Shown: positions 45,036 to 57,617, counted from the first letter of the stretch. The stretch: 64,000 nt of DNA from Cryptomeria japonica (GCF_030272615.1 NC_081411.1:216206154-216270153), one strand, 5' to 3'. Translations and numbers: made by a program. The notes: a model not told the origin generated them from the sequence alone.

Positions 45036-46463
45036 GTACACAAACTATATGAGGAAATCAGAAAGCAAGAAGAGTTTGAAGCATTATTGGCCAAAAGGTT
45101 ACCAAGAGGCAAAGGTAAGTATAAAGGAAAGTTACCTTTGAAATGTTTTAACTGTGATAAAATTGGACATATGGCTTCAAACTGTCCTGACAAAGAATCT
45201 AGTGAAAAGAGAGAATACCAAGATGACAGACAGAAAGACAACCAATACAGAGGGTACCGAGACTTCAGAAGGAGAGATAGAAAGACATGCCTAGTAGCTG
45301 ATGAGGAATCCAATGATGATAAATCTAATGGGACTGAGATAGAGGAAGTTGTATATGTGGCTATCAAAGATGGATCAGATGAAGAAAGGTATGAAGAAAA
45401 AGCCTTAATATCACACATAAATAATAATGATTCTTGGATCATAGATAGTGGATGCTCACATCACATGATAGGTGATAAACATAAGTTTGTTAAATTAGAA
45501 GATTATGATGGAGGTTATGTAAGATTTGGTAATGATGCACCATGTCTTGTGAAAGGTAAAGGATCTATCACACTTCTTGACAATGCTAAATGTGATGATG
45601 TATATTGGGTTGAAGGTCTTAAATACAATTTATTGAGTGTAGCACAACTAAACAATACAGGATACCGAATAGAATTTCAAAAAGGAATTGTCAAAGTTCA
45701 TGACAAACATGGAAAGTTGGTTGCTACCGGGACTCAAACAAGAGGTAATACATTTCATCTTGACTCAACTCGAAAAATTTGTCTGTATGCAAAAATAGAA
45801 GATACCTGGTTATGGCATAAAAGGTTTTGTCAAGTAAATTTTGATAACCTGATCAAAATAAGTAAGAAGCACCGAGTAAGAGGTCTATCGAGCTTGGAAA
45901 AAACTAAGAATGCAATATGTCAAGGATGCCAAATGGGTAAGATGACAAAATCAAGCTTTACAAGTAAGTCTTACACTTCTAAAGGAATTTTAAATCTCGT
46001 GCATACTGATCTTTGTGGTCCTATGAAAGTTCAAAGCTATTATGGTGAAAAATACTTCATATTATTTGTGGATGATTACTCAAGGATGATGTCAATTATG
46101 TTTTTAAAAGAGAAATCAGAAGCATTTCAAATGTTCAAATGGTATAAGGCAAGAGTTGAAAATGAAACAGGAAGACAATTGAAATGTCTAAGATCTAATA
46201 GAGGAGGAGAATTCATTTTAGATGAATTTAACTTATTTTGCAATGATCATGGTATAAAGAGACAAGTATCTACACCGAGAACACCACAGCAAAATGGGAT
46301 TGTTGAAAGAAGAAACAGATCAATTGTAGATTGTGCCAGAACCTTGATGATAGAAAAGAGAGTACCTCAAATATTTTGGAGAGAAGCAATAAGCACTGCA
46401 GTTTACACCCTGAACCGAGTACAACTGAAGAAAGGAACTATGAAGACACCGTATGAAATCTAG
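45036..46463 (+). pseudogene. Copia-5 zinc knuckle, protease, integrase
   Basis: Long open stretch of about 476 codons. Knuckle C-F-N-C-D-K-I-G-H-M-A-S-N-C; protease W-I-I-D-S-G-C-S-H-H-M; pre-integrase T-W-L-W-H-K-R-F-C; integrase V-H-T-D-L-C-G-P. The second catalytic Asp is Asn (L-R-S-N-R-G-G-E-F). The P-Q-Q-N-G motif is intact, unlike in the other four Copia copies. TAG at 46461-46463 replaces the Trp of Y-E-I-W-Y. Confidence 0.9.
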
Positions 46464-48246
46464 TATGACAAGAAACCAAATGTAAGTTATCTTAAAATAT
46501 TTGGAAGTGGATGTTATGTTCACAAAGATGACAGAAATGGAAAATTTGATCAGAAAAGTGAGGAAGGAACATTTCTTGGTTATTCCTCTAGGAGTAAAGC
46601 ATTTAAATGTCTGATCAAATCATCTAACAAAATAGTGGAAAGTGCAAATGTGAAAATTGATGAATTTGAAGAAAGGAATGATGAAGGAAACTCTAAAGAA
46701 CTGGAATATCATGAAGAGTTTATATATGTACAACCGAGAAGTCTAACTGAGAAAGTCGATGAAGAAAATACTCAGTTACCGAGTGACGAAGAAGATCATA
46801 CAGAGCCTATCGAGCCTATATTAGCAAAATATGTCAGAAGAAATCATGAATCAAGTCAGATTATAGGAGACAAGGATGATCCAGTGATGACAAGGAACAA
46901 ACTCAGACAGAACACATGTCTAATATCCGAGTTTGAACCGAGGATAGTAAAAGAGGCATTAAACAATGAAGATTGGGTGAATGCTATGATAGAAGAGATT
47001 GAACAAATCAAGAAAAATGAAACATGGACACTGGTCCCAAGACCAAAAGAGAAAAATGTAATCGGTACAAAGTGGATTTTTAGAAATAAGCTAAATGAAA
47101 AAGGTGAGGTCATTCGGAATAAAGCAAGGCTAGTTTGCAAAGGTTATGCTCAAAAAGAAGGAATAGAATATGGTGAGACTTTTGCACCTATGGCAAGACT
47201 TGAGGGAGTGAGAACGTTGTTGGCATATGTTGCTTACAAAAATTTTAAGGTATATCAAATGGATGTTAAATCTGCATTTTTGAATGGTATACTAGAAGAA
47301 GAAGTCTATATTGAACAACCTGAAGGATTTATTGAAGAGAAGAATAAAGATCAAGTATGTAAGTTGAACAAAGCTTTATATGGCTTAAAGCAAACACCTA
47401 GAGCATGTATGAAAGGTTGCACTCATACTTAATCAAGATTGGATTTATGAGGACTAGTGAAAACAGTGACATGTATATGAAGAATGATGAGGATAATGGA
47501 ATACTGATTTCAGCCATATTTGTTGATGATATTATTTTTTGTGGAAATGATTCTTTATGCAAGAACTTTGGAAATGAAATGTGCAAAGAATTTGAGATGT
47601 CATTAATCAGTGAAATAAAGTATTTTATAGGTTTACAGATACTGCAAATGAAAAATGGGATTTTCATTACTCAATCCAAGTATATAAACGAAATCTTGAA
47701 GAAATTTGGAATGAGGGATTCTAAACCTATAAGTACTCCTATGACTACTAATTGTAAACTATCAAAGAATGATGAATCTGCATCTGTTGATGAGACACTT
47801 TACCAATCTATGATTGGAAAGTTGCAATATGTAGTTCATAGCAGGCCTGATATAGCACATGCAGTAGGTATAGCTGCAAGATTTTCTGCAGATCCCAAAG
47901 AAACCCATATGACAGCAATCAAGAGAATTTTCAAATACTTGAGAGGCACTACAGATTATGGTCTACTATATAAAAAGAGGAATGATTTTGACTTAAAAGT
48001 CTATACTGATGCTGATTGGGCAGTAAATATTGATGACAAGAAAAGCACAAGCGGTGGAGCTTTCTTTTTGGGAGAAATACTAGTGAGTTGGCTTAGCAAG
48101 AAACAAGGATGCATTTCACAATCAACAGCTGAAGCTGAATATGTCGCTACAGCATTGAATTGTACCAATATAGCATGGATCAAACAATTGTTGGAAGGTA
48201 TGAATGAGACAGTTATCGAGCCAGTAACTATATTTTGTGATAATAC
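46464..48246 (+). pseudogene. Copia-5 RT and first part of RNase H
   Basis: Integrase tail with [13 protein letters not shown], acidic linker, then [53 protein letters not shown] one-base deletion near 47407 in R-A-W-Y-E shifts the frame. The rest is intact: F-V-D-D-I-I-F-C-G, GLQILQMKNGIFITQ, YTDADWAVNIDD, STAEAEY, then I-F-C-D-N-T, where Copia-6 is inserted. The GLQ codon that is a stop in Copia-1, -4 and -6 is CAG here. Confidence 0.9.
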
Positions 48247-49310
48247 TGTTGGTATTTTGGTATAGTTTTATCATTGATGTCAACACCTACTAAAACACTA
48301 GCACTTTGGAGATCTAGCAGCATTCACCGGCAAGCAAGTAACTATTGCACAGTTACTGGTATATGGTTCGCCGATAAGATATAATGATCACCGACACTTG
48401 AAATGATATGGAAGACACTTGGTAATATCAAAGACATCGTATGGACATCTTATCTTAATGAATTAATCATTGGTATATTCATATTTGCATATTTGCCTTT
48501 ATCGGCAAGTAGGTCTAGGGTTACCTAGGGTTACACCGGCAGGTTTATCTTTTCCAGATCAGCATGGCACGCTATGGAGATGATTAATTATTGTTGTAAA
48601 TACATTAAGCCGACATGTTCAATCGGTTATTGCATCGGATATTATATTATTTGTAAAATGTTTTTATTGTAATATCTTGTAGAGCCGACCTACTAAAATT
48701 GGTCTTAGGTTATGGTATAAAGGTAAGATCTTATTTGTAAGATCAAGTGTGGAATGCGAAAAAGAATTGTGTGAAGGCATATGCGAGATTAAGCAGTGCA
48801 ATACACACAGACATCATTTGAAGGTGAAGTTAGGTTTTTGTGAAAGCATATCAGCATTACACCGGTACTGAATCCAGCATATGAAGATGCTATTTTGTGC
48901 AATACATTCTTATTGGATTTAACCATCCAACTATAGTCAGTGTGACTTCCATTTTGTGATTGAGCAGTGAGCTCTAGGTTGTTGGCCTTTCTACATGTGC
49001 AGACTCCATTTATGTACACTTACTATCTACATTAGTATCATCTGATTGTGGGTAAGGTTTCCCTCCGTGGTTTTTCCCCTTACAGGGTTTCCACGTACAA
49101 ATATTGGTGTCATGTGTTATGGATGACTTTGTGTTTATGTTTCATGAATTAATCTTTACCGGTATAGCAATTAACTGTTAAAATTGTCTATCGGCATACT
49201 TAACTGGTTTACCAATATTAAGCATTAAGTTGGTTAAGTTGTTTTTGGTTTGAATTCATTAGACAACTAATTCACTCCCCCCCCCTCTCAATTGTCTCCG
49301 AGACATAACA
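48247..49310 (+). repeat. Copia-6 5' LTR
   Basis: TGTTGGTATTTTGGTATAGT to GAGACATAACA. Shared module GGTTTTTCCCCTTACAGGGT at 49069-49088, C run near 49275. About 60 differences from the 3' LTR by eye, mostly transitions. Confidence 0.95.
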
Positions 49311-49312
49311 AT

Positions 49313-49324
49313 TGGTATCAGAGC
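49313..49324 (+). other. Copia-6 primer-binding site
   Basis: TGGTATCAGAGC, exact complement of the plant initiator-Met tRNA 3' end, two bases after the LTR. Confidence 0.9.
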
Positions 49325-49366
49325 TTAGTCCTCTTTTGTAGAAGTTTAACAACTTGAGGAGATCCA

Positions 49367-51328
49367 ATGTCTACTAATTATTTCAGGAAGGACAGCCCTA
49401 AACTTGATGGAACCAAATATGGCATATGGAAGATCGGAATGGAGACACATCTAAATTGCATTGGTAAAGACGTCTCGGAAGTTACAAAGAAAGGTTACAC
49501 TGCTGCTATACCTGGTCAGCCCAGTCCAACTACCTTGGCTAAAGATGAGGAAAATGATTGCAAAGCAAGAGAAGCACTTTTGAGCACATTATCAGATCAA
49601 CAAATCATGGGATTATCAGATAGGTCTACTACTAAAGCTATTTGGGATCATTTGGAAACACTGAATGAAGGAGATTCCACAGTCAAAATTGCAAAACTTG
49701 AAAGCTTTCAGGTCAGGTATGAACATCTGAAAATGGAAGAAGATGAAAGGATTTCTGCTTTTATGGAAAGAGTAAATGAAATTGTTTTGGGTATTAAATG
49801 TTGTGGAGGAACCTTAAGTGAGGATGAAATTGTTTCAAAAAATTTAAGAGGATTGCCACTGGCATATAAAATGAAGGTTATTGCTATAAATGAGTTAAGA
49901 ACAATGCATAATACATCAGTAACTAGGGATACATTAATTGGGAAACTTTCATTTTTTGAAATTGAAGAATTTGGTCTTGTTGCTACTATAAAGACAGATT
50001 TAGCCTTTAAAGCATCAACATCATCTGCTCCATCATTTGACAAATCTGATTGGAAAGCCTTTTATGTAAGACAACTTGAAGAAAGCAGGAAAGAAAATGA
50101 AGAACTTGAAGCACTATTTGCAAGGAAAATGCCTAAAGGTCCAATTGGAAGTAAGTATGAAGGTAAAGCACCCTTTAAATGTTTTAACTGCAATAAGATT
50201 GGTCATATGGCTTCGAGATGCCTAGATAGACATGCTAGACTAAGAGAAGAAGCTAGAAGAACATACAAGCCTAATCCTGAATATCAGAGATACATATTTA
50301 AGAAGAACAAAGACAAATCTTGTTACATTGTTGATGAAGGTGTAACTAATGATTTTGATGAGGATCCGGCAAACAATGGATGGGTTTTTGTTGCTATAAT
50401 AGAAGATCAACCGACACCTACTGTTCAACCGGTAGAACAAGCCCTAGCAGCTAAAGTTGAAGTAAAGGATGAATGGATCATTGACACAGGATGCTCACAT
50501 CATATGACAGGATACAAAGGTAAATTCTTGAACTTTCAAGAATACAATGGAGGTTTAGTAAGATTTGGAGATGACAAAGCCTTTTCAATCAAAGATAAGG
50601 GTACAATATCTCTTGATGGTAAGCATAACACTGACAATGTTTACTATGTTGAAGGATTAAAGCATAATCTTTTAAGTGTTGGTCAATTAGTTGAGAAAGG
50701 ATTTCAGTTACAATTTAAAAAAGGAAAATGCAAAATCATGAATAGAACTGGTTTGGAAATTGCAACTGGTAATCAAACTAGAGGTAATATCTTTCATTTG
50801 AATAACAGTGAAAAGACATGCTTGATTGCACATATAGATGAAAGTTGGTTATGGCATAAGAGACTTTGTCATGTAAACTTTGATTGCATGGTAAAGATCA
50901 GTACTACTAAGGTAGTTAGAGATCTACCTAAAATTGTCAAACCTCAGAATACAATATGTAATGAATGTCAATTTGGAAAACAAGTTAGAGCTAGTTTCAA
51001 AAGTATTCCAGAAAAATCCAATAATGCTCTTGATTTGATTCACACTAATTTATGTGGTCCAGCTAGAACTAAAAGCTTACAAGGTGATAGATATTTCATG
51101 CTAATCATTGATGGTTACTCTAGAATGTGTTGGGTTACTTTTCTCAAAGAAAAATCAGAAGCACTTGGAAAGTTCAAACTATTCAAGGCAATGGTTGAAA
51201 ATGAAACCGATAAGAAAATCAAATGCTTAAGATCAGATCAAGGAGGAGAATTCACATCTAAGGACTTTAATACATTCTGTGAAGTGAATGGAATTAGAAG
51301 ACAGCTATCAGCACCTCGGACACCATAG
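49367..51328 (+). pseudogene. Copia-6 gag-protease-integrase (653-codon open frame)
   Basis: ATG at 49367, open to TAG at 51326-51328. Gag core to about residue 230; CCHC knuckle C-F-N-C-N-K-I-G-H-M-A-S-R-C at about residue 272; protease W-I-I-D-T-G-C-S-H-H-M near residue 372; pre-integrase W-L-W-H-K-R-L-C-H; integrase D-Q-G-G-E-F near the end. The first catalytic Asp of integrase is Asn (I-H-T-N-L-C-G-P). The stop replaces the first Gln of the P-Q-Q-N-G motif (CAG to TAG). Gag and protease could still be translated if the element is transcribed. Confidence 0.92.
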
Positions 51329-52676
51329 CAGAATGGAGTTGTTGAAAGGAAAAACAGAACTATCTTGGATGCAGCAAGAAGTATGTTATCAGAAGCAAAT
51401 TTACCACGTGTATTGGAGAGAAGTAGTCAGCACAATGGTCTATACATTCAACAAAGTTCACATCAAAGGTGAAACCAGTAAGACCCCTCATGAACTATGG
51501 TTTGGTAATACTCCTACTCTTAAATATTTCAAAATTTTTGGAAGTAAATGTTATATTAGAAGAGATGAGTATATTGGCAAATTTGATCCTAGAAGTGATG
51601 AAGGAATATTTCTTGGTTATTCATCTAAGAGCAAGGCATATAGATGTTTTAAAAAGAGATTTCAGAAAATTGGTGAGAGTACAAATGTAAAAATTAATGA
51701 ACAATTCAGAGAAACTTCAAGGTATATAGACTCTGAACCGGCAACAGAAATTGCGACAAATGAACCTACACCAAATCCACTGGTACAGAATGAAGATCCA
51801 GTTACCCCGGTACCATCTGAGGATTCCACAATAATTGAAGAACAACAACAAACAAAGACACCCCAGTATGTAAGATTGAATCATTCTGAAGATCAGATAA
51901 TTGGAAATAAATTTAAAGGAGTTATGACAAGAGGAAGATTGGCAAATGAAGAGGTATGTCTTATTTCTCAAATAGAACCATCATCTGTTAATGAGACAAG
52001 TGAAGATAAATTTTGGATTAAAGCTATGGAAGAAGAATTAGAACAAATTGAGAAAAATAACACTTGGACATTAGTTCCCCGGCCTAAAGATAAAAATGTA
52101 ATTGGAACCAAATGGGTATTCAGAAACAAACTTAATAAAGATGGTAAGGTTGTCAGAAATAAAGCAAGACTACTATGTAAGGGATATTCTCAGAAAGAAG
52201 GAGTTGATTACAATGAAACCTTTGCACCAGTAGCTAGAATTGAGGCAGTCAGATTATTCTTGGCTTTTGCACCACACAAGAACTACAAAGTTTATCAAAT
52301 GGATATTAAATGTGCATTTCTGAATGGAGATCTTGAAGAGGAAGTATACATTGAACAACCTGATGGATTTTCTTTGACAGATGACAATGATATGGTTTGC
52401 AGGTTAAGGAAAGCTCTGTATGGATTAAAACAAGCTCCAAGAGCTTGGTATGCAAGATTAGATAAGTGTCTTTTAAAGATTGGTTTTACTAAAGGAAATG
52501 CAGACAACAATTTATATTACAAAATAACTAATGATGACATCTTGATTATAGAAGTATTCGTTGATGATATAATCTTTGGAGGAGAAGATGGATTATGTAA
52601 AGAATTTTCTATTAAAATGCAGCAAGAATTTGAAATGTCTATGATTGGAGAAATAAAATTATTTTTAGGATTGTAG
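51329..52676 (+). pseudogene. Copia-6 integrase C-terminus and RT
   Basis: Integrase continues [10 protein letters not shown] (catalytic Glu present), then a one-base loss near 51410 moves the frame. From there open to TAG 52674-52676: [28 protein letters not shown], acidic/proline linker, [56 protein letters not shown] and the catalytic F-V-D-D-I-I-F-G-G. The stop stands in F-L-G-L-Q (CAG to TAG). Confidence 0.92.
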
Positions 52677-53511
52677 ATTTCACAGACTGATAAAGGTATA
52701 TTCTTGAATCAATCCAAATACTTGAAAGAGTTACTAAAGAAATTTGGGATGGAGAACTCTAAACCGGTAAGCACACCTATGACTACAAATGACAAATTAT
52801 CTCAAAGGGATGAATCTACACCTGTTAATCCAACTAAATAAAAATCTATGATAGGAGGTTCATTGTATTTAACACAAACCAGACCTAATATTATGAATGC
52901 AATATGTATTGTTTCTAGATTTCAAAGTAATCCTAGAGAAAATCATGAATCAACAGTAAAAAGGATTTTTTGGTACTTACAAGGCACTATAAATCTTGGA
53001 TTATGGTATCCTAGAGATGAAAACTTTGAATTATGTGCATACACAGATGCAAATTGGGGCAGGAAATGTGGATGATAGAAAAAGCACCACCAACGGAGCA
53101 TTCTTTCTTGGAAACAGACTAGTTTCTTGGTTGAGTAAGAAACAGAGTTGTACATCTTTATCAATAGCAGAATCAAAATATGTTGCAGCAAAAACTAACT
53201 CTACACATGTACTATGGCTTAAGCAAATGTTGAAAGACATAAAGGTAAAATGCAAGGAACCTATTACCATATATTGTGATAACACTGCAGCAGTTGATAT
53301 ATCTAAGAATCCAGTACTACATTCTAAAACAAAACATGTTTCTATCAAATTGAATTTTCTAAGGGAAAAAGTTGAAGAAAAGGAGATAAAACTGGTTTAT
53401 GTGAACACTAAAGAACAACTTGCAGATATTTTCACAAAACCTTTGCCTAAGGAGACTTTTGAATATCTCAGAGATCAGCTTGGAGTCATACCACCACTGG
53501 TAGAGACTTAG
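52677..53511 (+). pseudogene. Copia-6 RT end and RNase H
   Basis: I-S-Q-T-D-K-G-I-F-L-N-Q onward. TAA at 52839-52841; an extra G near 53056 shifts the frame within A-N-W-A-G-N-V-D-D. RNase H motifs: KSTTNGAFFLGNRLVSW, YCDNTAAVDISKNPVL, EQLADIFTKPLPKETF; the final stop is at 53509. S-I-A-E-S-K-Y stands where relatives have S-x-A-E-A-E-Y, so a conserved Glu is Lys. Confidence 0.88.
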
Positions 53512-53898
53512 ACAGTTGATGATTGTCATCAACCGGCAGAATTAAAAGACAAATCTTTTACTCCAATTTTTTATGAGGAAGCTACTTCTCAGGCGGAGTA
53601 GTTGGTATACTGAATTGATTAGTATTTTGTATATGAACTTGGCTTTATTATAACTTTGGCATTTGATGTCAAAGGGGGAAAGATATATGGAAAAACACAT
53701 TATCTTTTGGAGAGATTGGTATGGAAACTTTGGATAACACATGTTGCTCCCAGGGGGAGAGATTGTTGTTTAGGAGAGACTATTACTCTCTGTATTCTGG
53801 TTATGATCTTTTTGGAGATTGTTGGTTTTTGCCATTTCTATTTTGGCACTTTGATGGTTTTTCCATCTTGTATTGCCATCAATGCCAAAGGGGGAGAT
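53512..53898 (+). other. Copia-6 pre-LTR region with three polypurine tracts
   Basis: AAAGGGGGAAAGA (53670-53682), AGGGGGAGAGA (about 53752-53762) and the LTR-adjacent AAAGGGGGAGAT (53887-53898). An 82-codon frame at 53656-53904 with a hydrophobic middle crosses them but looks like chance, not an envelope gene. Confidence 0.7.
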
Positions 53899-54963
53899 TG
53901 TTGATATTTTGGTATAGTTTTGTCATTGATGTCAACACCTACTAAAACACTAGCACTTTGGAGACCCAGTAGCATTCACCAGCAAGCAAGTAACTATTGC
54001 ATAGTTAATGGTATATGGTTCACCGATAGGATATAATGATCACCGGAACCCTAAATGATATGGAAGACACTTGGTAATATCGAAGACATCGTATGGACAT
54101 CTTATCTTAATGAATTAATCATTGGTATATTCATATTTGCATATTTGCCTTTACCGACAAATAGGTCCAGGGTTACCTAGGGTTACACCGGCAGGTTTAT
54201 CTTTTCCAGATTAGCATGGCATGCTATGGAGATGATTAATTATTGTTGTAAATACATTAAGCTGACATGTTCAATCAGTTATTGCATCGGATATTATATT
54301 ATTTGTAAAATGATTTTATTGTAATATCTTGTAGATCCGACCTACTAAAATTGGTCTTAGGTTATGGTATAAAGGTAAGATCTTATTTGTAAGATCAAGT
54401 GTGGAATGCGAAAAAGAATTGTGTGAAGGTATATGCGAGATTAAGCAGTGCAATACACACAGACATCATTTGAAGGTGAAGTTAGGTTTTTGTGAAAGTA
54501 TATCAGCATTACACCGGTACTGAATCCAGCATATGAAGATGCTATTTTGTGCAGTAAATTCTTATTGGATTTAACCATCCAACTGTAGTCAGTGTGACTC
54601 CCATTTTGTGATTGAGGAGTGAGCTCTAGGTTGTTGGCCTTTTTGCATGTGCAGACCCCACTTATGTACACTTACTATCTGTAGTAGTATCATCTGATTG
54701 TGGGTAAGGTTTCCCACCGTGGTTTTTCCCCTTACAGGGTTTCCACATACAAATATTAGTGTCATGTGTTATGGATGACTTTGTGTTTATGTTTCATGCA
54801 TTAATCTTTACTAGTATAGCAATTAACTGTTAAAACTATCTACCGACATACTTAACTGGTTTACCGGTATTAAGCATTAAGTTGGTTAAGTTGTTTTTGG
54901 TTTGAATTTATTAGACAGCTGATTCACCCCCCCCCCGCTCTCAGTTGTCTCTGGGACCTAACA
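53899..54963 (+). repeat. Copia-6 3' LTR
   Basis: TGTTGATATTTTGGTATAGT to GGGACCTAACA. Its second-sixth bases differ from the 5' LTR (GTTGA versus GTTGG). Minus frames in both LTRs (48789-49019 and 54441-54671) are LTR shadows. Confidence 0.95.
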
Positions 54964-54968
54964 AATAC

Positions 54969-55196
54969 AAGTGTTATTAATATTTCAAAGAATCTGGTAA
55001 TGCACTCTAAGACAAAGCATATCTCTATAAAGTATCATTATCTAAGAGAAGACGTTCAAGAAAAGAAAGTTGTGCTGGAGTATGTTAGCACAAAGGAACA
55101 AATAGCAGACATCTTCACAAAGCCACTGCCAAGGGACACTTTTGAGTATCTCATAAGTAAGTTAGGGGTCCTATCCCTATCTAATACTCATTGACA
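54969..55196 (+). pseudogene. Copia-5 RNase H, C-terminal end
   Basis: Picks up exactly where 48246 stopped: the spliced codons give C-D-N-T-S-V-I-N-I-S-K-N. Continues SKTKHISIKYHYLRED and EQIADIFTKPLPRDTFEYL and stops after LSLSNTH. No stops in this part. Confidence 0.92.
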
Positions 55197-55534
55197 GAGT
55201 TCGGTGAAAGCATTAATTCTATGACTCTACAGAATACTATTTGTGAGTTGATGCTGATTTACACACTTTAGGAGGTTGCCTAAAGTTGTGCAGGAAACAA
55301 TGAATGAAGACAAGATGCCCTGACCGAGACTAAGATGATACATTTGTATGTTTTAACAGCAAGGAAATTACTTCACAGGGGAAGTAATCATGAATTAGTT
55401 TTACTTTTGGCATTGTTGTCAAATGGGGAGAAAACTAAAGACAGGGGGAGAAGATCACAGGACAAGGATAACAATAGTCTAAATCAATTGGAATAAATCA
55501 AGTTGGTATTGCCATCAATGCCAAAGGGGGAGAT
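55197..55534 (+). other. Copia-5 pre-LTR region with purine tracts
   Basis: Purine runs near 55424 (AAATGGGGAGAAAA), 55443 (ACAGGGGGAGAAG) and the terminal AAAGGGGGAGAT (55523-55534). No gene. Confidence 0.65.
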
Positions 55535-57031
55535 TGTTGGCATTACATTAAGTTTGTTGGTATGATGATATTGAGAAGGTTGTTGGAGATTGATGATATA
55601 ATTGATAAAGGATGATTACTATCTTAATAATATTATTTTGTCATTGATGTCAAGCAATTGATTTTTTGATTCAGTTTGATGTTGCCATATCTTAAAGAGT
55701 ATGTTTTGATGAGTATAAAGATGTCAGTAAGTGACACAGAAAGAATGTGAAAATGAAGGGGAGTAATAAGTTATTCAATGGGCAACTATTACCGAGTTAG
55801 ACAGTGATAAGATTATGTTATTTTAATTGTTTTGATATCCTATATATGTGTATTTGAAGACTGAATAAGGAGAAAAGATTTCATGCAACAGAATGAGTAA
55901 AGGTTTGATATTGTTCTATTTTACTGAGCAAGGAGCTAGTCGATAAACACCAAGGTTATCAGTGTCGGTTAAAGAAGAAAGATGTTACCGAGTAAAGTTC
56001 AGTATTTACCGAGTATCAACCAAGCAGTAACAGAATGCATTGGATGAATAAATACATTATTAAATGAAGGATGCCAATGAGCTGGAGATTTATAGAAGAT
56101 TGGAATGTCATGCAAGAAGTTTGTTAAGGATCAATGGCAATGAAAATTCAAGAGTCAGATCTACAGCACAGATTGAACAGTCATAACCGAGCACAAGTAA
56201 CAAGAAAGGAATACAAGTTTCAAGGCAAGATAAAACATTTTTCAGTTCGAAGGATTCAATGAACCTAGTCAAGTTTGAAGATTTGATGGCTAAGATCAAT
56301 CATGGGAAATGTGATTAAGGAGATTAAGCAGTTAGGAATTGCTTATAAATAAATAAAAGTTGATGAACAAAGGCTGTGGGAAAATAGAAGAACATGATGT
56401 TGCTGAAGTGATTACTAAGTACAGAATATTGAAGATCCGATTGAATAACAGGTTGAGAAGCCCAGCAAGGAGGAAGATAAGTCTTATGACAAGATTATTT
56501 TGAGTACATAGAGTCTACTTTAACATTTCAGATGTGAAGTTGCAGATATATTTTATTACTGTTATTTATTTATGTAAGTGACGGGAAATCTCTTAACCAA
56601 GTGGACCTAACAGTCTACTTTGTAAATCCTCTAGCAAGGTAACATTCTGAATGAGTGTTTGAAATCCTTTGACAAGGTCACTTCTAACAAAGTGCAAGAT
56701 TCTGATAGATCTTAGGGAAATCCCTTGACCGGGTCACATCTAGCAATGTGTTTATGTAATCTTTAACAAGATTGGCTTTTAACCGAGCATACTCTAGAAG
56801 AGCGTATTTTCTTTGTGGGTCCGAAATCCCACAGTGGTTTTTCCCTATTTGGGTTTCCATGTTAAATCTGGTGTTATAGGTGTTTTGTTGTTTCAAGTTT
56901 ATCAGTTTATGAGTTTGAATGATTTACAGTCATAGTTGCATATCAAATAAGTTCTACCGAGGTTGAATCTGGATAGATCATTGGATTGTGAGTTTATCTA
57001 ATTCACCCCCCCCCCTCACATCTAACTAACA
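55535..57031 (+). repeat. Copia-5 3' LTR
   Basis: Starts TGTTGGCATTACATTAAGTT directly after the purine tract; the second TGTTGG at 55555 corresponds to the first base of the 5' LTR. Ends ATCTAACTAACA. Module at 56835-56860, C run 57006-57015. Confidence 0.9.
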
Positions 57032-57288
57032 CACTCATCATCAGATCATAAACCAATATAACCAGTTCACCAAACTTAATCGGTTAGGGTTTATCAAAAA
57101 AACAATAGGTAGGGTTTACTGGTTACATCAATAGATAAGGTTTACACCGGTTACCGGTTCACTCCACAAATTCTTCCTACCGGTTACACTAACCATATTA
57201 CAACAATATCAACAATATCATTACCGGTTAATTGACATCAATGACAATATAACATATCATTAATGCAATCTTCATGCAAATGCCAACA
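57032..57288 (-). repeat. Copia-4 3' LTR, proximal part
   Basis: On the minus strand begins TGTTGGCATTTGCATGAAGA at 57288, right after the purine tract. Cut at 57032 by Copia-5; continues at 42740. Confidence 0.88.
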
Positions 57289-57300
57289 ATCTCCCCCTTT
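57289..57300 (-). other. Copia-4 polypurine tract
   Basis: AAAGGGGGAGAT on the minus strand, adjacent to the LTR. Further purine runs lie at about 57447 and 57533, again an array of tracts. Confidence 0.75.
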
Positions 57301-57617
57301 GGCATTGATGACAATACAAATATCAATACCATTGCTTGCTGCGTGATTGTAAATAGGAATCCTGGTTTACATTACCAAGTATTCACCATGCTCTCTATGT
57401 CTTCAAGCTTGCCAGTAGTTCTCCTTCCATAATCACATAATTCTTCTCCCCATTTGACAGCAATGCCAAATTGAAAGTAAAACATGTAATGTTAAATTTC
57501 ACTGTACATAATCAACAATATGCAACTTGATGCTCCCCCTGTGGAATAACTCCAGTTCTACACCAATCCTTCTGTAATCTTCTGCAAGTAGCTTCGGGAC
57601 TGATGTAATCTACATCA

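Larger units (their letters stand above)
48247..54963 (+). mobile_element. Copia-6, Sirevirus-like element nested in Copia-5 RNase H
   Basis: 6,717 bp, perfect TSD AATAC (48242-48246 and 54964-54968), TG...CA, LTRs of 1,064 and 1,065 bp, complete domain order. It is the least degraded element of the window: two frameshifts and three stops in gag-pol. Confidence 0.95.
42741..57031 (+). mobile_element. Copia-5, Sirevirus-like element nested in Copia-4 LTR, itself split by Copia-6
   Basis: LTRs of about 1.49 kb flank gag, protease, integrase, RT and RNase H. CACTA (42736-42740) and CACTC (57032-57036) are the probable TSD with one change. Without Copia-6 the element is about 7.6 kb. The 5' LTR starts 20 bases further in than the 3' LTR. 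Confidence 0.9.

Noticed and set aside
48789-49019. Minus frame conserved between the two Copia-6 LTRs (also 54441-54671)
   Set aside because: Conservation follows from the LTRs being copies; there is no domain and no start context.
53656-53904. 82-codon frame with a hydrophobic segment after Copia-6 RNase H, a possible env-like gene
   Set aside because: It is too short, runs through two polypurine tracts into the LTR, and Copia-5 and Copia-1 have no counterpart.
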